Part shown: positions 1 to 11,048 of the stretch, piece after piece
Layout: every line of letters begins with the position of its first letter
Position numbering within the stretch: position 1 is the first letter of the stretch
DNA from: Cenococcum geophilum 1.58
Lineage: Eukaryota; Ascomycota; Dothideomycetes; Gloniales; Gloniaceae
Length of the DNA: 64,000 bases
Direction of reading: 5' to 3'
Assembly (NCBI GenBank): GCA_001692895.1
Contig: KV748187.1
Span: 488,044 to 552,043, forward strand
The notes under the pieces: generated by a model
Databases searched by the model: none
What the model was told of the DNA's origin: nothing
The model's input: the letters and a program-made list of their open reading frames with translations, nothing else
Made by a program: the position numbers and the translations under genes

Positions 1-170
1 AGGTAGGTAAGTCAATAGGTAGATAGGTAGAAGAGAACCATCGCTATATTATATTAAATTATCTAAAATAATAATATTTATTTTGCTAGCCTTATAAATA
101 GCTTTAAAATAGCTTTTATTTATTTAAAATATATTATTAGTATAAAAGAGGTAAATATAATTATGGTTGC
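1..170. other. AT-rich stretch with degenerate AGGT microsatellite
   Basis: The first 33 bases are an imperfect AGGT/AGAT-type tetranucleotide repeat. The rest is very AT-rich, with no frame or motif that I can recognise. A cluster of N bases begins at about 171. Confidence 0.5.
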
Positions 171-365
171 NAAATNNNNAGATTNCTNGCAGGTTNCGCG
201 CAGGCTGCGCGCAGGCTGCGTGTTAAAAAAACACGACATAGGCTAGTCGGTCGAGTTGCCAAATGCCCTCAACTGCGCGCCAATTGCGTCAACCACCAAC
301 CATTGAGGCCATTGAAAGGGTACCATATTTTGCCGATGTTACCACCTCTAGAGGGCGTTAAATGT
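171..365. other. CpA-rich, un-RIPped island with short GC repeats
   Basis: Base composition changes abruptly here: CpA, TpG and CpG dinucleotides are frequent, unlike the flanks. Near 195-230 an 11-base GC-rich word (cgcgcaggctg and variants) is repeated about three times, followed by an A7 run. Several Ns lie at 171-197. It could be a short single-copy remnant, an LTR piece or a SINE. No coding frame is supported. Confidence 0.4.
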
Positions 366-544
366 TAGGTTTTTAAGAAGATTAAGCCGTTAACGACTCC
401 TTTAGGCGAGGCGTTTAGAAAGTACATTATACCTAGATCTATAGTTAGCTTTAATAAAATAATAGTAAGGTTTACTAGATAATCTACAGCTATAATTAAA
501 TTGCCTAGTAAGCTAGTACCTAAGGGCTTTAAGATATTAAGCCT
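366..544. other. RIPped sequence of unknown origin before Gypsy-D
   Basis: This stretch is RIP-like in composition. I could not align it to the reverse transcriptase expected upstream of the Gypsy-D fragment, so the junction near 545 probably marks the truncation of that element. Confidence 0.3.
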
Positions 545-3015
545 TTGTTAATATAGGTATTGCTATAGTGTAAGGGTACTTTAGGGACGTAGGACTCTAT
601 ATTAATTTAAAGAAGTGCGAATTCTTAGTTATAGAAGTAAAATACCTTAGACTAATTATTACTACTAAGGGTGTCTATATGGACCCTAAGAAGGTACGTA
701 TAGTTACTAAATAGTAAGCCCCTAACTATATTAAGGACGTATAAGCCTTTTTTAGTTTCGCTAACTTCTATTAGAAATTTATATATAACTTCTTAAGTGT
801 AGTAGTACTATTTATAGCAATAATGTAAACGAAGGGCCTTTCTGTAAAAGGAAGAAAAATGGATTTACGCTTTACCTAAACGCCTAAATATAAGAAGGCG
901 TTCTAAGACCTTAAAAATGCTTTTACTAAAGTACCTATCCTAGCTTACTTTATATTAGGACGATAACTCTACCTTAAAGCTAACTCCTTAGACCACGTTA
1001 ACGCAGGCGTCCTCTTTTAGATAGGTAATAACAGTCTTCTTTACCTAGTCGCATTCTACTCGTCTAAGCTTATATTATAAGAGTGTAACTATAAGATCTA
1101 TAATAAGGAACTTCTCGCAATTATATAAGCTTTTAAGGAATTCCAATTAAAACTCTCCTTAGTAAAACCTAATTAGCTAACTGAAGTCTTTATAGATTAT
1201 TATAACCTTAAGTACTTTATAACTATAAAGTAGCTAAACTGACGCTAAGCACGCTAAAATAAGTTCCTCTCCGGTTTTAACTTTAAAATTATATATAGAT
1301 TAGGAGTATAAGGTACTAAGCCTAATAGCCTAATACGCCGCTTATAAGACCTTAGTTAAAAGAAGACCTCTATAATTAGTTCCAACAACAAACAATTCTA
1401 AAAGTATAAAATTTGGCCCTAGGTATACTACCTACGATAGAGCTAACTAAACCTTAGCTTTATACTATAGAACTAGAGTTACCTCCCAAAATTAACGAGC
1501 TTATTACTACGGTATATAATACATCTGTTAACCTATTATTATATTAACTTATTACCGCAAAGACCGCTAGCGCCTATACGCTGCCTACTAACTCTAAAGC
1601 TTAGGCTAGATTAATATAGTAGCCTTAGAAGTAAAAGAGAATAGGCTCTATTATAGAGGCCGCCTATTTATCCCTAACTTAGAAAATCTATAATGGCAAC
1701 TAATCTAAATAGCTTATAACCTTTAATTAAGCGGCTATTTAGGCAGAGGAGGAACCTATAAGCTTTTTAGCCGATACTACTTCTGGCTAAAAATAATAGA
1801 CTTAGTTAAACGCTTTATAGGCGCCTACTATNGTTATAAGCGCNNTAAGGCCTTTAATATAAAGTACTAAGGACTACTATACCCTCTACTAGTACCTATA
1901 TAATAATAGGCAGATATTACTATAGATTTCGTTATTAACCTACTACCCTATAAACGATACGGCTGTACCTATAAGAACATCCTTATAATAATATACCGAC
2001 TTATAAAGGAGCGCCACTATATCCTAACCGAAGGCGTAGCTATTAGCGACGTTACCAACGCCTTTCTTTAAGAAGTTTACTAACTATATAGGTTACCTAA
2101 CTTAATTATATCTAACTAAGGTATATAATTTAACTCTAATATATAGAGACGAATCTGCTAACGCTTTAGTATCTCTATTAAGATATCTATATCCTTCTAC
2201 TATAAAACTACTAGGTAACTAGAAAACGCTAATGCCAATATAAAAGCGTACCTATGGTAGGTAGTTACCTATAGTTAAGATAACTGGGTGGATTACCTCC
2301 TACTAGGTAAATTCGTAGCGAATAACTACGCCTTAACCGCTATAGGACTTACCCCGTTCTTCGCAAATAAGGGTTATTACCCCTAATCCGGTATAGAGCC
2401 ACTAGAACCTATTAATAAGAAACTNCTATATAGAAAACACCTTAAGATGCTATTTACTAACCAGCATATAGACTATATAAAAAATCTACTTAACTACTAT
2501 AAGGGAGAAATGGCCTAGGCTTAAATAAAGCAAGCTTACTTCGCCAACTATTATAGAACGCCACTACTGGAGATGTGTGTTAGTAACTAGGTATAGCTAA
2601 ATATATATAATATCTCTATATAGAGGCTTATAAAGTTACTTAATTATAAGAACCTTGGCCCCTATTTAATTAAACGAGTTATTAATAGGGGAGCCGTATA
2701 TAAGCTAGAACTCCTACCTACCCTAGNNACCNNNNGGATATAGCCNATATTTTACCTATAGCTANTANACCTNTATTAGCCTAACCCCTTACTAGGGTAG
2801 ATATAGCCTAAACCCCTACTAGTACTAATCTAAGATAAGAATAAAGACGAGAACTATAAGGAGTAGACCGTTAAATAAATTATTAACTTTAAATACTTTA
2901 GTAAAGGCAGAGGACGACGGCTCTACTATAGAGCTATATATAGGATTTAATATAGATTAGCCAGAATATTAACTATAGAAAGACTTTAAAAATATAAAGG
3001 ATTTAATTAGCGACT
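545..3015 (+). pseudogene. Gypsy-D pol relic: RT end, RNase H, integrase, chromodomain
   Basis: Reading through stops, the RT C-terminal block is clear: KKCEF near 615, DPKKV near 690, then the SFANFY motif near 765. RNase H follows (AF-DLKNAFT near 900, then LYLKANS, where the family has its Asp-rich strand, near 970). The integrase core shows the family SD-G-QF region as SNQGI-F near 2108-2140 and the ENANA-IKAYL block near 2225. A chromodomain-like C-terminus (KYFSKGRGRRL, Y-RLA-) lies at about 2880-2965. The enzymes would copy and insert the element; with dozens of stops it is dead. Ns at 1832-1844, 2425 and 2727-2772 hide a few codons. Confidence 0.8.
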
Positions 3016-3382
3016 TTTACTACGCGAACCTATAGAAACTGAGCCTAAGCAGAGATTTTATATCTAATCCTCTATAGGAGCCCTTATAGAGTTAAACCGT
3101 TATACATTACTACGTAAGGGTAAATTACCGTTAGATTGCATTAGATTGCGGCAAAGTATAATTATATAACTAGAATATCGTTAAGATGTCTAGGAACTTC
3201 GACCGGCGGTTAAAGTTATCTAATTAGTTGGATTTTTAGATGCCAAGCCTTATTGTATAACGTTGTTTTAAGCCTTTAGTAATACCCCCCTTTTCTTCTT
3301 TTCTATACCTTAAGTGTCCCTTCTATATATATATAGTAACTATAGCGTCACCGGAGCTCTGCCTCTATAGGAGAGGGGGTAG

Positions 3383-3575
3383 TGTTACGGAACCCTATCG
3401 CAGGGGCCTCTATAGGAGAGCCCCGTGCTCTCGCGTATACCTCGCGTATAGCTTATGTCAGCTACGCGTAGGTATATTACCTCCTTACACCCTCGGCCCT
3501 TACGATCGATCGCGCAACGTTTTGTAGACTCCTCGAATACATACGCTCTATAGCCACTGCCCCCGTTCCGTGACA
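3383..3575 (+). repeat. 3' LTR of Gypsy-D (193 bp)
   Basis: It starts TGTTACGG and ends CCGTGACA, giving the TG...CA ends of an LTR, and follows directly on a purine tract (gagagggggtag). A second copy of the same 193-bp length is at 50857-51049. Differences between the two are mostly C/T and G/A, which fits RIP. This copy keeps more C and G and is the better guide to the original sequence. Confidence 0.85.
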
Positions 3576-3726
3576 GGCTTTTATTAAGTATTTATTAGCT
3601 TAAATATAGAATACTTTTTAAAAAACATTATAAACGGAATATTTCTATATATAAGCAGCTATATTTATATTTATATTTAAATATCTTTAATAGGGGTGGA
3701 GTTATAAAAGGTTAAAGTTAGTAGAT
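3576..3726. other. AT-rich spacer
   Basis: Very AT-rich sequence between the LTR and the MITE end. It may be the degraded left side of that MITE, but I could not align it with the full copies. Confidence 0.3.
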
Positions 3727-3785
3727 TTTGGTGTGTTTTGGGGTGGCTCGACTGGGTGGCTGGCTCGACCGGGTGGCTAATACGT
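3727..3785. repeat. MITE right-end fragment
   Basis: The stretch ttttggtgtgttttggggtg, followed by two ggctcgac words and the terminus aatacgt-TA, matches the right end of the 424-bp MITE at 58500-58923. The left arm and centre are absent or unrecognisable, so this is a truncated or eroded copy. Confidence 0.6.
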
Positions 3786-3799
3786 TATGCGTTATCCCG

Positions 3800-4083
3800 T
3801 GTCACGGAACAAATCTTCTGCGGAGCGTCTGATTTATGAGATAATCAGCTCCCTATCGAGAAGAATCCCCAGTTATATGCTGTGCGGTGCTTCCGGGGCT
3901 GACTCACAGAACGATACAGACTTACGGCGCTATAATAACTAGCGGCCGCCTCGCCTGGTGGCTGAAATCCCATGATTACCCTTATTCCCTCAAAATGATT
4001 GGATTATGTTTCTCCTTTGGTTGCTTAAAGATAAACGATCTTTGAAACTACTTATTATTAATTTTATTCAATCCTCAATAACT
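3800..4083 (+). other. Un-RIPped segment, possible LTR of an unidentified element
   Basis: CpA and TpG are plentiful here. The segment opens with TGTCACGGAAC, close to the start of fungal Gypsy LTRs, and ends in an AT-rich stretch just before the tRNA-like sequence. I see no matching second LTR and no target duplication, so an LTR identity is only a guess. Confidence 0.3.
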
Positions 4084-4084
4084 A

Positions 4085-4277
4085 GTCGCAATAGCTCAAT
4101 TGGGTGAGTAGTGACACTGGAAGTTTACGGTGTGTTGCTAACCCATCTTAGGAGAGCGTGAGTACACTCGTTCAACATGGTTTATCATTTCTAACCTAAC
4201 TCTAGGCCAGACTGAAGTTCGCTTCGGTAAACCTGTGCGGTATCTGGAGGTACTGTGATCGATCCACAGTTGCGACA
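4085..4277 (+). ncRNA. tRNA-like Pol III transcript candidate, 193 nt
   Basis: The two ends pair as a perfect 7-bp acceptor stem (4085-4091 with 4270-4276), followed by a single A in the discriminator position. After the usual TA comes a D-arm: stem GCTC/GAGT at 4094-4097 and 4106-4109, with a GG-containing loop. This gives a good A box, TAGCTCAATTGG, at 4092-4103. Just before the 3' acceptor strand is a T-arm, CTGTG-ATCGATC-CACAG (4253-4269), which serves as a B box. A run of ten T follows at 4288. The middle, about 140 nt, is far longer than an anticodon arm and I could not place an anticodon. Options are a tRNA gene with a long intron or insertion, a tRNA-derived SINE, or another structured Pol III RNA. 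Confidence 0.45.
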
Positions 4278-4287
4278 AAAAAAACGC

Positions 4288-4297
4288 TTTTTTTTTT
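4288..4297 (+). terminator. T10 run, Pol III terminator candidate
   Basis: Ten consecutive T lie eleven bases downstream of the tRNA-like structure. Pol III stops at runs of four or more T on the non-template strand, so the position fits. Confidence 0.5.
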
Positions 4298-4440
4298 CTC
4301 GTGTTCACTAGGCTAACGTAACCGAGCGGCTTGTGCACGCGACCGGCTCGTGCACGATTTCTTGGCCAAATGCACCATCAAACTTGAGGCTCTACAGATC
4401 GCAAATACTACATTAAATTAAACAAAATTTTGGCGTTGAA
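4298..4440. other. Un-RIPped spacer with a short direct repeat
   Basis: This is a CpA-containing sequence with the word ggctygtgcacg repeated twice near 4330-4358. No gene is visible. The composition switches to RIPped near 4440. Confidence 0.35.
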
Positions 4441-4698
4441 CAGAGCTTAATTGGGAGATTCAAATTAGCGCTTAGCCTTACGGGCCTCCTTAGCTTTCTA
4501 TTTTTAAAGCCGTAGAGCCGCCGCCTTTACTTCTCGCTGTATCTTATTTTGTGCCCGCTACTACTTTTACTACTTAATTAAGCGCCTCTTCTTTTCTTTT
4601 TAAACTTGCTATTAAGGCTTCTCCTTAGATTTAAGAGCTTATTCTCAGTACTTGGCCTACTCTTACTTAGCTTAAAGCTTTTAAACTTACCAAATCCT
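4441..4698 (-). pseudogene. Lys/Arg/Ala/Gln-rich C-terminal tail of a probable DDE transposase
   Basis: On the minus strand one frame reads, through stops that sit where Gln is expected, as a basic tail rich in Lys, Arg, Ala and Gln. It includes EKKRRLIK, IQREVKAAALRL and KAKEARKAKR, and ends at a stop near 4470. Such tails close many fungal pogo/Fot-type DDE transposases. The complete Gypsy element at 4704-10677 splits this unit, and its continuation should be 10683-11048, where I see only weak similarity. I infer the family from composition and context, not from catalytic motifs. Confidence 0.4.
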
Positions 4699-4703
4699 TC
4701 TAG
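4699..4703. repeat. Target-site duplication TCTAG, left
   Basis: The five bases directly left of the 5' LTR are identical to those directly right of the 3' LTR (10678-10682), as expected for Ty3/Gypsy integrase. Confidence 0.85.
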
Positions 4704-4947
4704 TGTTACGGCACTGGTGGAAACCGGTGGATTATGGCGGACAGTTGCAGACAGTCGCAGACAGTTTTATACAGTTCCAGACAGTTCCCGTCACGTGACC
4801 AGAGGATCGTATATAACGTTAAGCAGCGCCGCCCTCCGTCTCCTTTCCTTTCTCTAGCTTTAGATCCTTGTTTATAGAAAATCCAATCGTATAGGCTTGC
4901 GCGACCCTTTTGCCGTGCTCGTGCCTTAATTAACTAAGTCGCCAATA
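4704..4947 (+). repeat. 5' LTR (244 bp)
   Basis: It starts TGTTACGGCACTGG and ends CCAATA, a RIPped form of a CAACA end. Inside is a tandem array of a roughly 10-bp word, agacagttgc and variants, at about 4738-4790. The 3' LTR has two more units, which accounts for its extra 20 bp. The following gtcacgtgacc palindrome is shared by both LTRs and could be a regulatory site. Confidence 0.9.
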
Positions 4948-5171
4948 TTATCTAAAGCTCGTCTACTCTTCTTCCTAAGAAGGAACTTAAAAAATATCTA
5001 TAGACTATAAATAAGAATAGAACACAGAAGCAGACCTAAAGACTATTACTAGAACTTAAAGAATAAAACAAAACTAGAAGAATAGAAAAAAATAATAAGA
5101 TTTATAGAATACGCATAGACTAGAACCCTTGTAAGAATCCTACTAAAAGTTACCCTAATAACTATATTACT

Positions 5172-6312
5172 ATGCCAAGAACCATAGCGGCCGGCAAAGC
5201 AGCTGTAGGACCCTTAAATACCTCTAATAGTAAAATAGCAACTGACTTAAACTCCTAGGTGGAGCTTATAGCAGCTAATACCGAAATTAAACGACTTTAA
5301 GAGCTGCTTAAAGCTAGAGAACCCCTTATACCTAGTGAAGAGTTATTGGATACCTAGAGACTTGCTATAGTCCTTAAGGCCCTAGCCTAATATATAGTAT
5401 TAGTATTGTTATAGTCCGTAAAGGTTACGGACCCCCTATTGCTTATAGACGGAACCGACTCTATATTTAACAATTAGAAGCTTTAATTATAGGATAAGCT
5501 TAAAGTTAATGCGGACTACTTCCCTACCACTTAGGCTAAAATAGCCTACGTCTTTAGCTGTACCGGTAGGGACGCACAGACGCACCTACGTCCTTAATAC
5601 ACACAGGACTTAGTAAATCCCTTCCTCTTTAGAGAAGAGATAATTATATACCTATCTTCTATCTATAAGGACCCCTTTAAAGTATAAAACGCCTAACTTA
5701 ATTATAAAAGCCTAAATATAAAAACGACGGAGACCTTCTCGGCCTTTTAGACCCGCTTTCTATACCTAGCTGGCTAGGCTTAAATTCCCTAGGAAGATCT
5801 AATACTAGACCTATTTAATAAGCTTACCCTAGACTTGCAGCGAGCTATACTACTAGTTTTTACTACTATATAGACGCTAAAGGAACTTACGGACTAGTGC
5901 TTGGCTATTAACTAAGGCCTCCGCCGAATTAAGGTATGCATTGAACGGTATAAAGCTAGAAACCCTTTAAATTAGATTATAAATAATATAAGAACGGCCC
6001 GCAATGCCCTAGCACGATCGGCAACCCCTACAGCACTACCTATACAGCCCGCCGCCAATTTAGCAGCTAGCCGTGCAGCTAGCCCTATTATAGGTCTAGC
6101 GAATGCTCGGCCTATATATAGTAACCCCTATATATAGGCCCTTAGTAATTAAGGAGCTTACTTCTCTTACGGTTAGAAAGGCCACTGTATAAAGGATTGT
6201 CCGATAAATATAAAAGCGGATAAGGTCCTATTAATTTAGGAGGATAGCGTAAAATCGGAAAAAGAGGAACCCTAGAGGAAGACTTCTCTCTAGGGTTAAA
6301 AGGGATTAATAT
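5172..6312 (+). pseudogene. gag relic (nucleocapsid CCHC)
   Basis: An ATG at 5172 opens a frame reading MPRTIAAGKAAVGPLNTSN with TAG/TAA only at likely Gln or Trp codons. It has a coiled-coil-like N-terminal part (EIKRL-ELLKARE), a capsid region with the conserved patch near 5730-5800 (FSAF-TRFLYLAG), and a zinc knuckle at 6156-6205. In the knuckle the first two Cys positions now read Tyr, while the His and final Cys remain (KGHCIKDC). Gag builds the particle in which reverse transcription occurs. The frame matches the knuckle frame, which supports this start. Confidence 0.8.
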
Positions 6313-6399
6313 GTTAGATATTAATCTGGGTCGGCTAGTTAGTAGAAAAAGCTGCACTATCCCTTATATTTTATTCCGTAATAGATATTAAGTTTTAAC

Positions 6400-9300
6400 C
6401 TCTACTTTAGCTAACTCTGGAGTAAATGCCTTTGCTTTAATAGACACCTAGTATACCATAAAGCTGGCTAACTTTCTAAATGCACCTATTAAAGAACTGC
6501 CTAAACTAATTCCTATTTGTGGGTATAACGGGCGAATAGGGCTACCTATCACGACTATCTTGCGGATTTACCTCTATATTAACGGACGAAGGTAATATAA
6601 CGTCCCCTTCCTTATTACGGACCTAGGTAGCTACAATATAATCTTAAAGCGAAAATAGCTAGCCTATTTAGGCTTATAGCTCGACATACGGAGTAGACGG
6701 CTTATCTAGCCCAAAACCCCCTAACCCCTTCCTTTATAAAAGAAATCAGCATTATAATAGAAAACCTTGTATAGCCCTAGATTAATACTATTTACTAGGC
6801 CAATACTATATGTAGGGACTAGGCCTTTAAGAAAGATATATAGCTTAATTTGCAACAGATCCGCATACTATGTCGCCCCTAGACTACCTATATTACGCCA
6901 CCCGCATTAAAAACCTAGGAAGTTAGTAGTGACCTAGAAAAGCCCCCTATAGAGAGCTTAGGCCCTATATAGCCACGAAGAATAGTAAAGAATATTAGAT
7001 ATTACACTAAACTAATAGATTAGAGGGACAATTTATGGAAAATAAAATAGGAGCTAAGAAAGATTACGAACCCTAAACCGCAAAATATAGTTTAGAAAAC
7101 GGCTGTAAGGAAACCAGCGGACCTTCTACTAGTTAATATCTGCTATATTAGTGCCGTAGGATTCTACCAAAACTTGGTTCAGCCTAATACCGTCACCTTT
7201 ATAACAAGCTTATACGAAATTAATTAAATAATTAAGGAAAAGGGAAGTAAGCTTAGCGGATAAGAAAGCGAGCTTATAGATAAGGAACTAGTAGAACAAA
7301 AGCTACCCTATTAATACCAAAAATTTAAGGATATATTCTCTAAAGTAGCGTCTAATATACTTCCACCTTACTAACCGTATAATTATAAGATTAAGATTAA
7401 GCAGGGCAAGGAAAATACCCTTAGCTTTAGCCCCCTCTACAAGCAGTCTATTACCGAATTGTAGGCTATAAAGTAGCATCTTATTAATAACCTAAATAAG
7501 GGCTTTATTAAGCCTAGCTAAGCCCCTTTTACCTCGCCTATTTTTTTTATTAAAAAGCTAAATAGAGGACTCCGCTTCTATATTAACTACTATAAGCTAA
7601 ATAATATAACCCGCAAGGACCGCTATTCGCTGCCCCTACTTAATAAGACTCTAGCCCGAATAAGTAAAGCTAAAGTCTTTATAAAGCTTAATATCCGCTA
7701 AACCTTTTACTGAATTAGGATAAACCCTAGGTCTAAAGATCTTACTATGTTTTGGACCTATTACGGAACGTATAAATATAAGGTACTTCCTTTTGGACTA
7801 ACTAACGGGCTAGCTACGTACTAGCGGTATATAAATAATATACTCTTTAACTACCTTAACGACTTCTATACGGCCTATTTAGATAATATTATAATCTACT
7901 TTAAGAACGAGCTAGAATATAAGGAGCACGTCTATAAAGTCCTATAACGGCTCCGCGAGGCTAGCCTCTAAGTTAATATTAAAAAGTTAGAGTTTAGTAT
8001 TAAGCATATAAAGTACCTAGGTTTTATTATTAGTATAGACGGAATTAAAACTAACCTAGAGAAGACGGCCGTAATTAACTAGTGGGCACCCCTACGGACC
8101 GTAAAGGGGGTATAATTATTTTTAGGTTTTTGTAACTTCTACTAACGCTTTATTAAGAACTATAGTAGGATCGCCTAGCCTCTTAACCGTCTTACTAGAA
8201 AAGACTAGCCCTTTTACTTTAACGCTATATATAGTAGGCCTTTAATAAGCTTAAGAAACGGCTAGTATCGGCTCCCCTATTTGCCTATTTTGACCTAAAA
8301 TAGCCCTTAATGCTAGAAACTGATGCCTTAAACGGCGTAATAGCTGGTGTTTTTTCCTAGAAGCAACCGGATGGAGAGTAGCACCCTATTATATACTATT
8401 TAAAGACTATAATAGATGCTGAGCTAAACTACTACATCTATAACAAAGAAATGCTGGCTATTATCTCTAGCTTTTAGCACTGGCGTATATAGCTAGAGGG
8501 GACCCCTAAGCCGATTAAGGTAGTTTTAGATTATAAGGCCCTAGAATACTTTATAACAACCAAGGCCCTTATGGCCCGGTAGGCACGCTAGGCAAATACC
8601 CTATCTTAGTTTAACTTCTTAATTATATATAGACTAGGCACTATAAACCGTACAGACGCTCTTATAAGGCGTGAGTAAGACCTAGATAACTAGATGGCTA
8701 TAAAGATCTTATTATAGACCTAGACGCTACTATAACTAGAATACCTTAACCCCTAAATACGGGCAGAATTAAACACAAACTCCTTAGGCGCCAAAATATG
8801 TTTTATTAACTCCTTTGAACTTGACTTTATTAATAAACTACTATAGGCTAATTAAACAACCCCCTCTCTATAGGAGTACCGTAAAAAGGCAAAGAATGTT
8901 ACTAGCCTATGGTCCCTTAAAAACGGACTACTTAAGCACTAGGAACGGCTAGTAGTAGTTAAGGAATAGAACTTACGGACCTAGCTTATTGCCGAAGCTT
9001 ATACCTAGGTCTCTACGGCCTACCTTAGAAAAAATAAGATCTATAAGATTATTAGCGACCGCTACTATTGGCCTGGAATAGTTGTAGATATTGACCGCTA
9101 TATACGGAACTGTAATGACTACTATAGATCTATAATTCTATAAGATAAAACCCCAGGACTATTAAAACCACTCCTAATACTAGAACGCCCCTAATAGTAT
9201 ATCTTTATAGACTTCTATAAACTACCTACGGACCGTAACGGATATAATATAGTTATGATTCTAGTTAACCACTTTAGTAAGCGCCCGTTTTTAATCCCCT

Positions 9301-10400
9301 ATTATAAGAATATCGATGCTAAAAAGGCGGCCTAACTATATATCTACTACGTCTACTAAATTTACGGATTACCAGATACTATTATATCTAATTACAGGCC
9401 GCAATTTATTTCGGCTTTCTAGAATAAGTTTACCCGGATCTTAGGCATTAAGCTAAGGCTTTTTATAGTATACTACCCCTAGATAAATGGTTAGACGGAA
9501 ATTGTAAATTAATACTTAGACTAGAGACTTCGGCCTTTTATTAACTACTTTTAAGATAATTAGGCCGAACTGCTACCCCTAATAAACTACGCCTAAGCGA
9601 CCCTACCTTACGATTTTATAGGATTTGCCCCTATCTAGCTAGAAATGGGCTACTTACCCTATATAAGCTTTAACTAGGAAAGACCAGAAGGACCCCAAAC
9701 CATACGCGAAAAACTATCTTATAAGGAAGCCTAGCAGTACGCCAAGCGCTTAGAAAAAGCCTAGATAGTAGCCCGTACGAATCTAGAAAAGGCTTAAAAA
9801 TTAATATAATAGTAGGCGAATAAGCATAGGCGAGAGCCTGACTTTGCCGTAGGAGATATAGTCTGGGTTATAATAAAGAACTGGAAGACGGAACGACCTA
9901 GCCATAAGCTAGACTATTAGATAGCAGGACTATATAAGGTTCTTAAGAAGATAGGCAACGCGTATAAAGTAAAGCTCCTAGATTTAATTAAAGTTTACCC
10001 TATTTTCTCTCTAGATAAACTACGGAAAGCCGCAAATAACCTATTACCTGGACAAAAGAATAAACCTCCCCTGCCGATCTAAGTTAATGGTAACAATAAA
10101 TGGGAAATTAAAGAAATACTGGCCTATAAGCTTGTAAGGGGAACGTTAAAATATTGTATTAGTTAGAAAGGGTACAACCCAGACCCTACTTAGTACCCTA
10201 TATAGAACTTTATAAATAGTCCCTATAAGCTTTAGAAATTCTATAGTTGTTACCCTAATAAACCTAGACCCCTAAAGTACTTTAACAAGTAAATAGAGTG
10301 CTAAAATAGCGAAGATAATAAGCTGCCTATTAAGCATAAAGATAAGAATACCCTATGGATATAATACGGACGTATAAAGCCTAAGGGCAGGCTTTTTCGG
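6400..10400 (+). pseudogene. pol relic: protease, RT, RNase H, integrase, chromodomain
   Basis: Domains in order: aspartic protease at about 6413-6715 (NSGVNAFALIDT, from a DSGANAF-type site, and later DLGSYNIIL); RT at about 7420-8110 (box YLDNIIIY near 7876, normally YLDD); RNase H at about 8300-8660 (ETDALNGVIAGV); integrase with a remnant HHCC finger near 9010-9130 and core at about 9190-9560 (NYRPQF, INGQTE); and a chromodomain near 10108-10260 (WEIKEILAYKL then KGYNPDPT). The chromodomain, which in related elements reads heterochromatic histone marks, fits the setting. Frame changes and many stops show it is not functional. Confidence 0.85.
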
Positions 10401-10413
10401 AGGGGGGGGGTAA

Positions 10414-10677
10414 TATTACGGCACTGGTGGAAACCGGTGGATTATGGCGGATAGTTATAGACAGTCGCAGACAGTTGCAGACAGTTATAGACAGTTTTAT
10501 ATAGTTTTAGACAGTTCCCGTCACGTGACCAGAGGATCGTATATAACGTCGAGCAGCGCCGCCCTCCGTCTCCTTTCCTTTCTCTAGCTTTAGATCCTCG
10601 TTTATAGACAATCCAATCGTATAGGCTTGCGCGACCCTTTTGCCGTGCTTGTGCCTCGATTAACTAAGTCGCTAATA
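10414..10677 (+). repeat. 3' LTR (264 bp)
   Basis: It follows a run of nine G. It matches the 5' LTR apart from transitions and two extra copies of the internal 10-bp word. Here the start TGTT reads TATT, a RIP-type G-to-A change. It is followed by TCTAG at 10678-10682. Confidence 0.9.
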
Positions 10678-10682
10678 TCTAG

Positions 10683-11048
10683 GGCTATAAAAGGTAGCCT
10701 TACCTTATTTTAAAGGAGCAAGCTAGGTAAATAAAGGCTTACCTTAACGGCGTTTCTTCTTCTTATTATATAGAGCTTTAGTAAGTCTATTAACGCAATA
10801 TTATAATAGCTTGTTTTTAGTTATAAGATTTATAATAGTATTTGTTAAGAGCTAAGAGCGCTTATTATATATATTAGTAATTATATCTTAAAAAAGCTTC
10901 TAAACTTATTGCTAATTATTTATTATAAGGTGCGAATATAAAGACTTACTTAAGGAAGGCCTTTTATCCTTTTTAATACGGAACATATCTAAAATTACGC
11001 TAGGCTTAAAGGGGTAGAGGCCTATACTTCTCTACCTACTCTTAACGT
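10683..11048 (-). pseudogene. Probable upstream part of the split transposase
   Basis: After removal of the Gypsy element this segment joins the 4441-4698 tail. Minus-strand reading gives patches such as LLKLYIIRRRNAVK and LLALNKYYYKS but no catalytic motif, so I cannot confirm the family. It ends where the first Crypton begins, so the rest of the gene is not visible in the window. Confidence 0.3.

Larger units (their letters stand above)
545..3575 (+). mobile_element. Ty3/Gypsy chromovirus fragment, family D (3' half plus LTR)
   Basis: A truncated Ty3/Gypsy LTR retrotransposon on the plus strand. It keeps the end of reverse transcriptase, RNase H, integrase, a probable chromodomain, a purine-rich tract (about 3370-3382) and the 3' LTR. 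Gag, protease and the RT catalytic box are missing, so the element is broken at its 5' end near 545. Gln and Trp positions read as TAG/TAA throughout, as RIP produces. A solo LTR of the same family lies at 50857-51049. Confidence 0.85.
4704..10677 (+). mobile_element. Complete Ty3/Gypsy chromovirus with LTRs and target duplication
   Basis: A full-length element of about 5.97 kb: 5' LTR 4704-4947, gag from 5172, protease, RT, RNase H, integrase and chromodomain, a G-rich tract just before 10411, and a 3' LTR at 10414-10677. TCTAG flanks both sides. The domain order is that of a chromovirus. RIP has inserted stops in every domain. The LTRs differ mainly by C/T or G/A transitions plus a 20-bp change in an internal repeat. 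Confidence 0.95.

Noticed and set aside
4138-4338. Minus-strand open frame of 66 codons
   Set aside because: It overlaps the tRNA-like structure and its T-run; the RNA features explain the sequence better.
4606-4857. Open frame of 83 codons
   Set aside because: It crosses from the transposase relic into the 5' LTR of the Gypsy element, so it is a chance frame over a junction.
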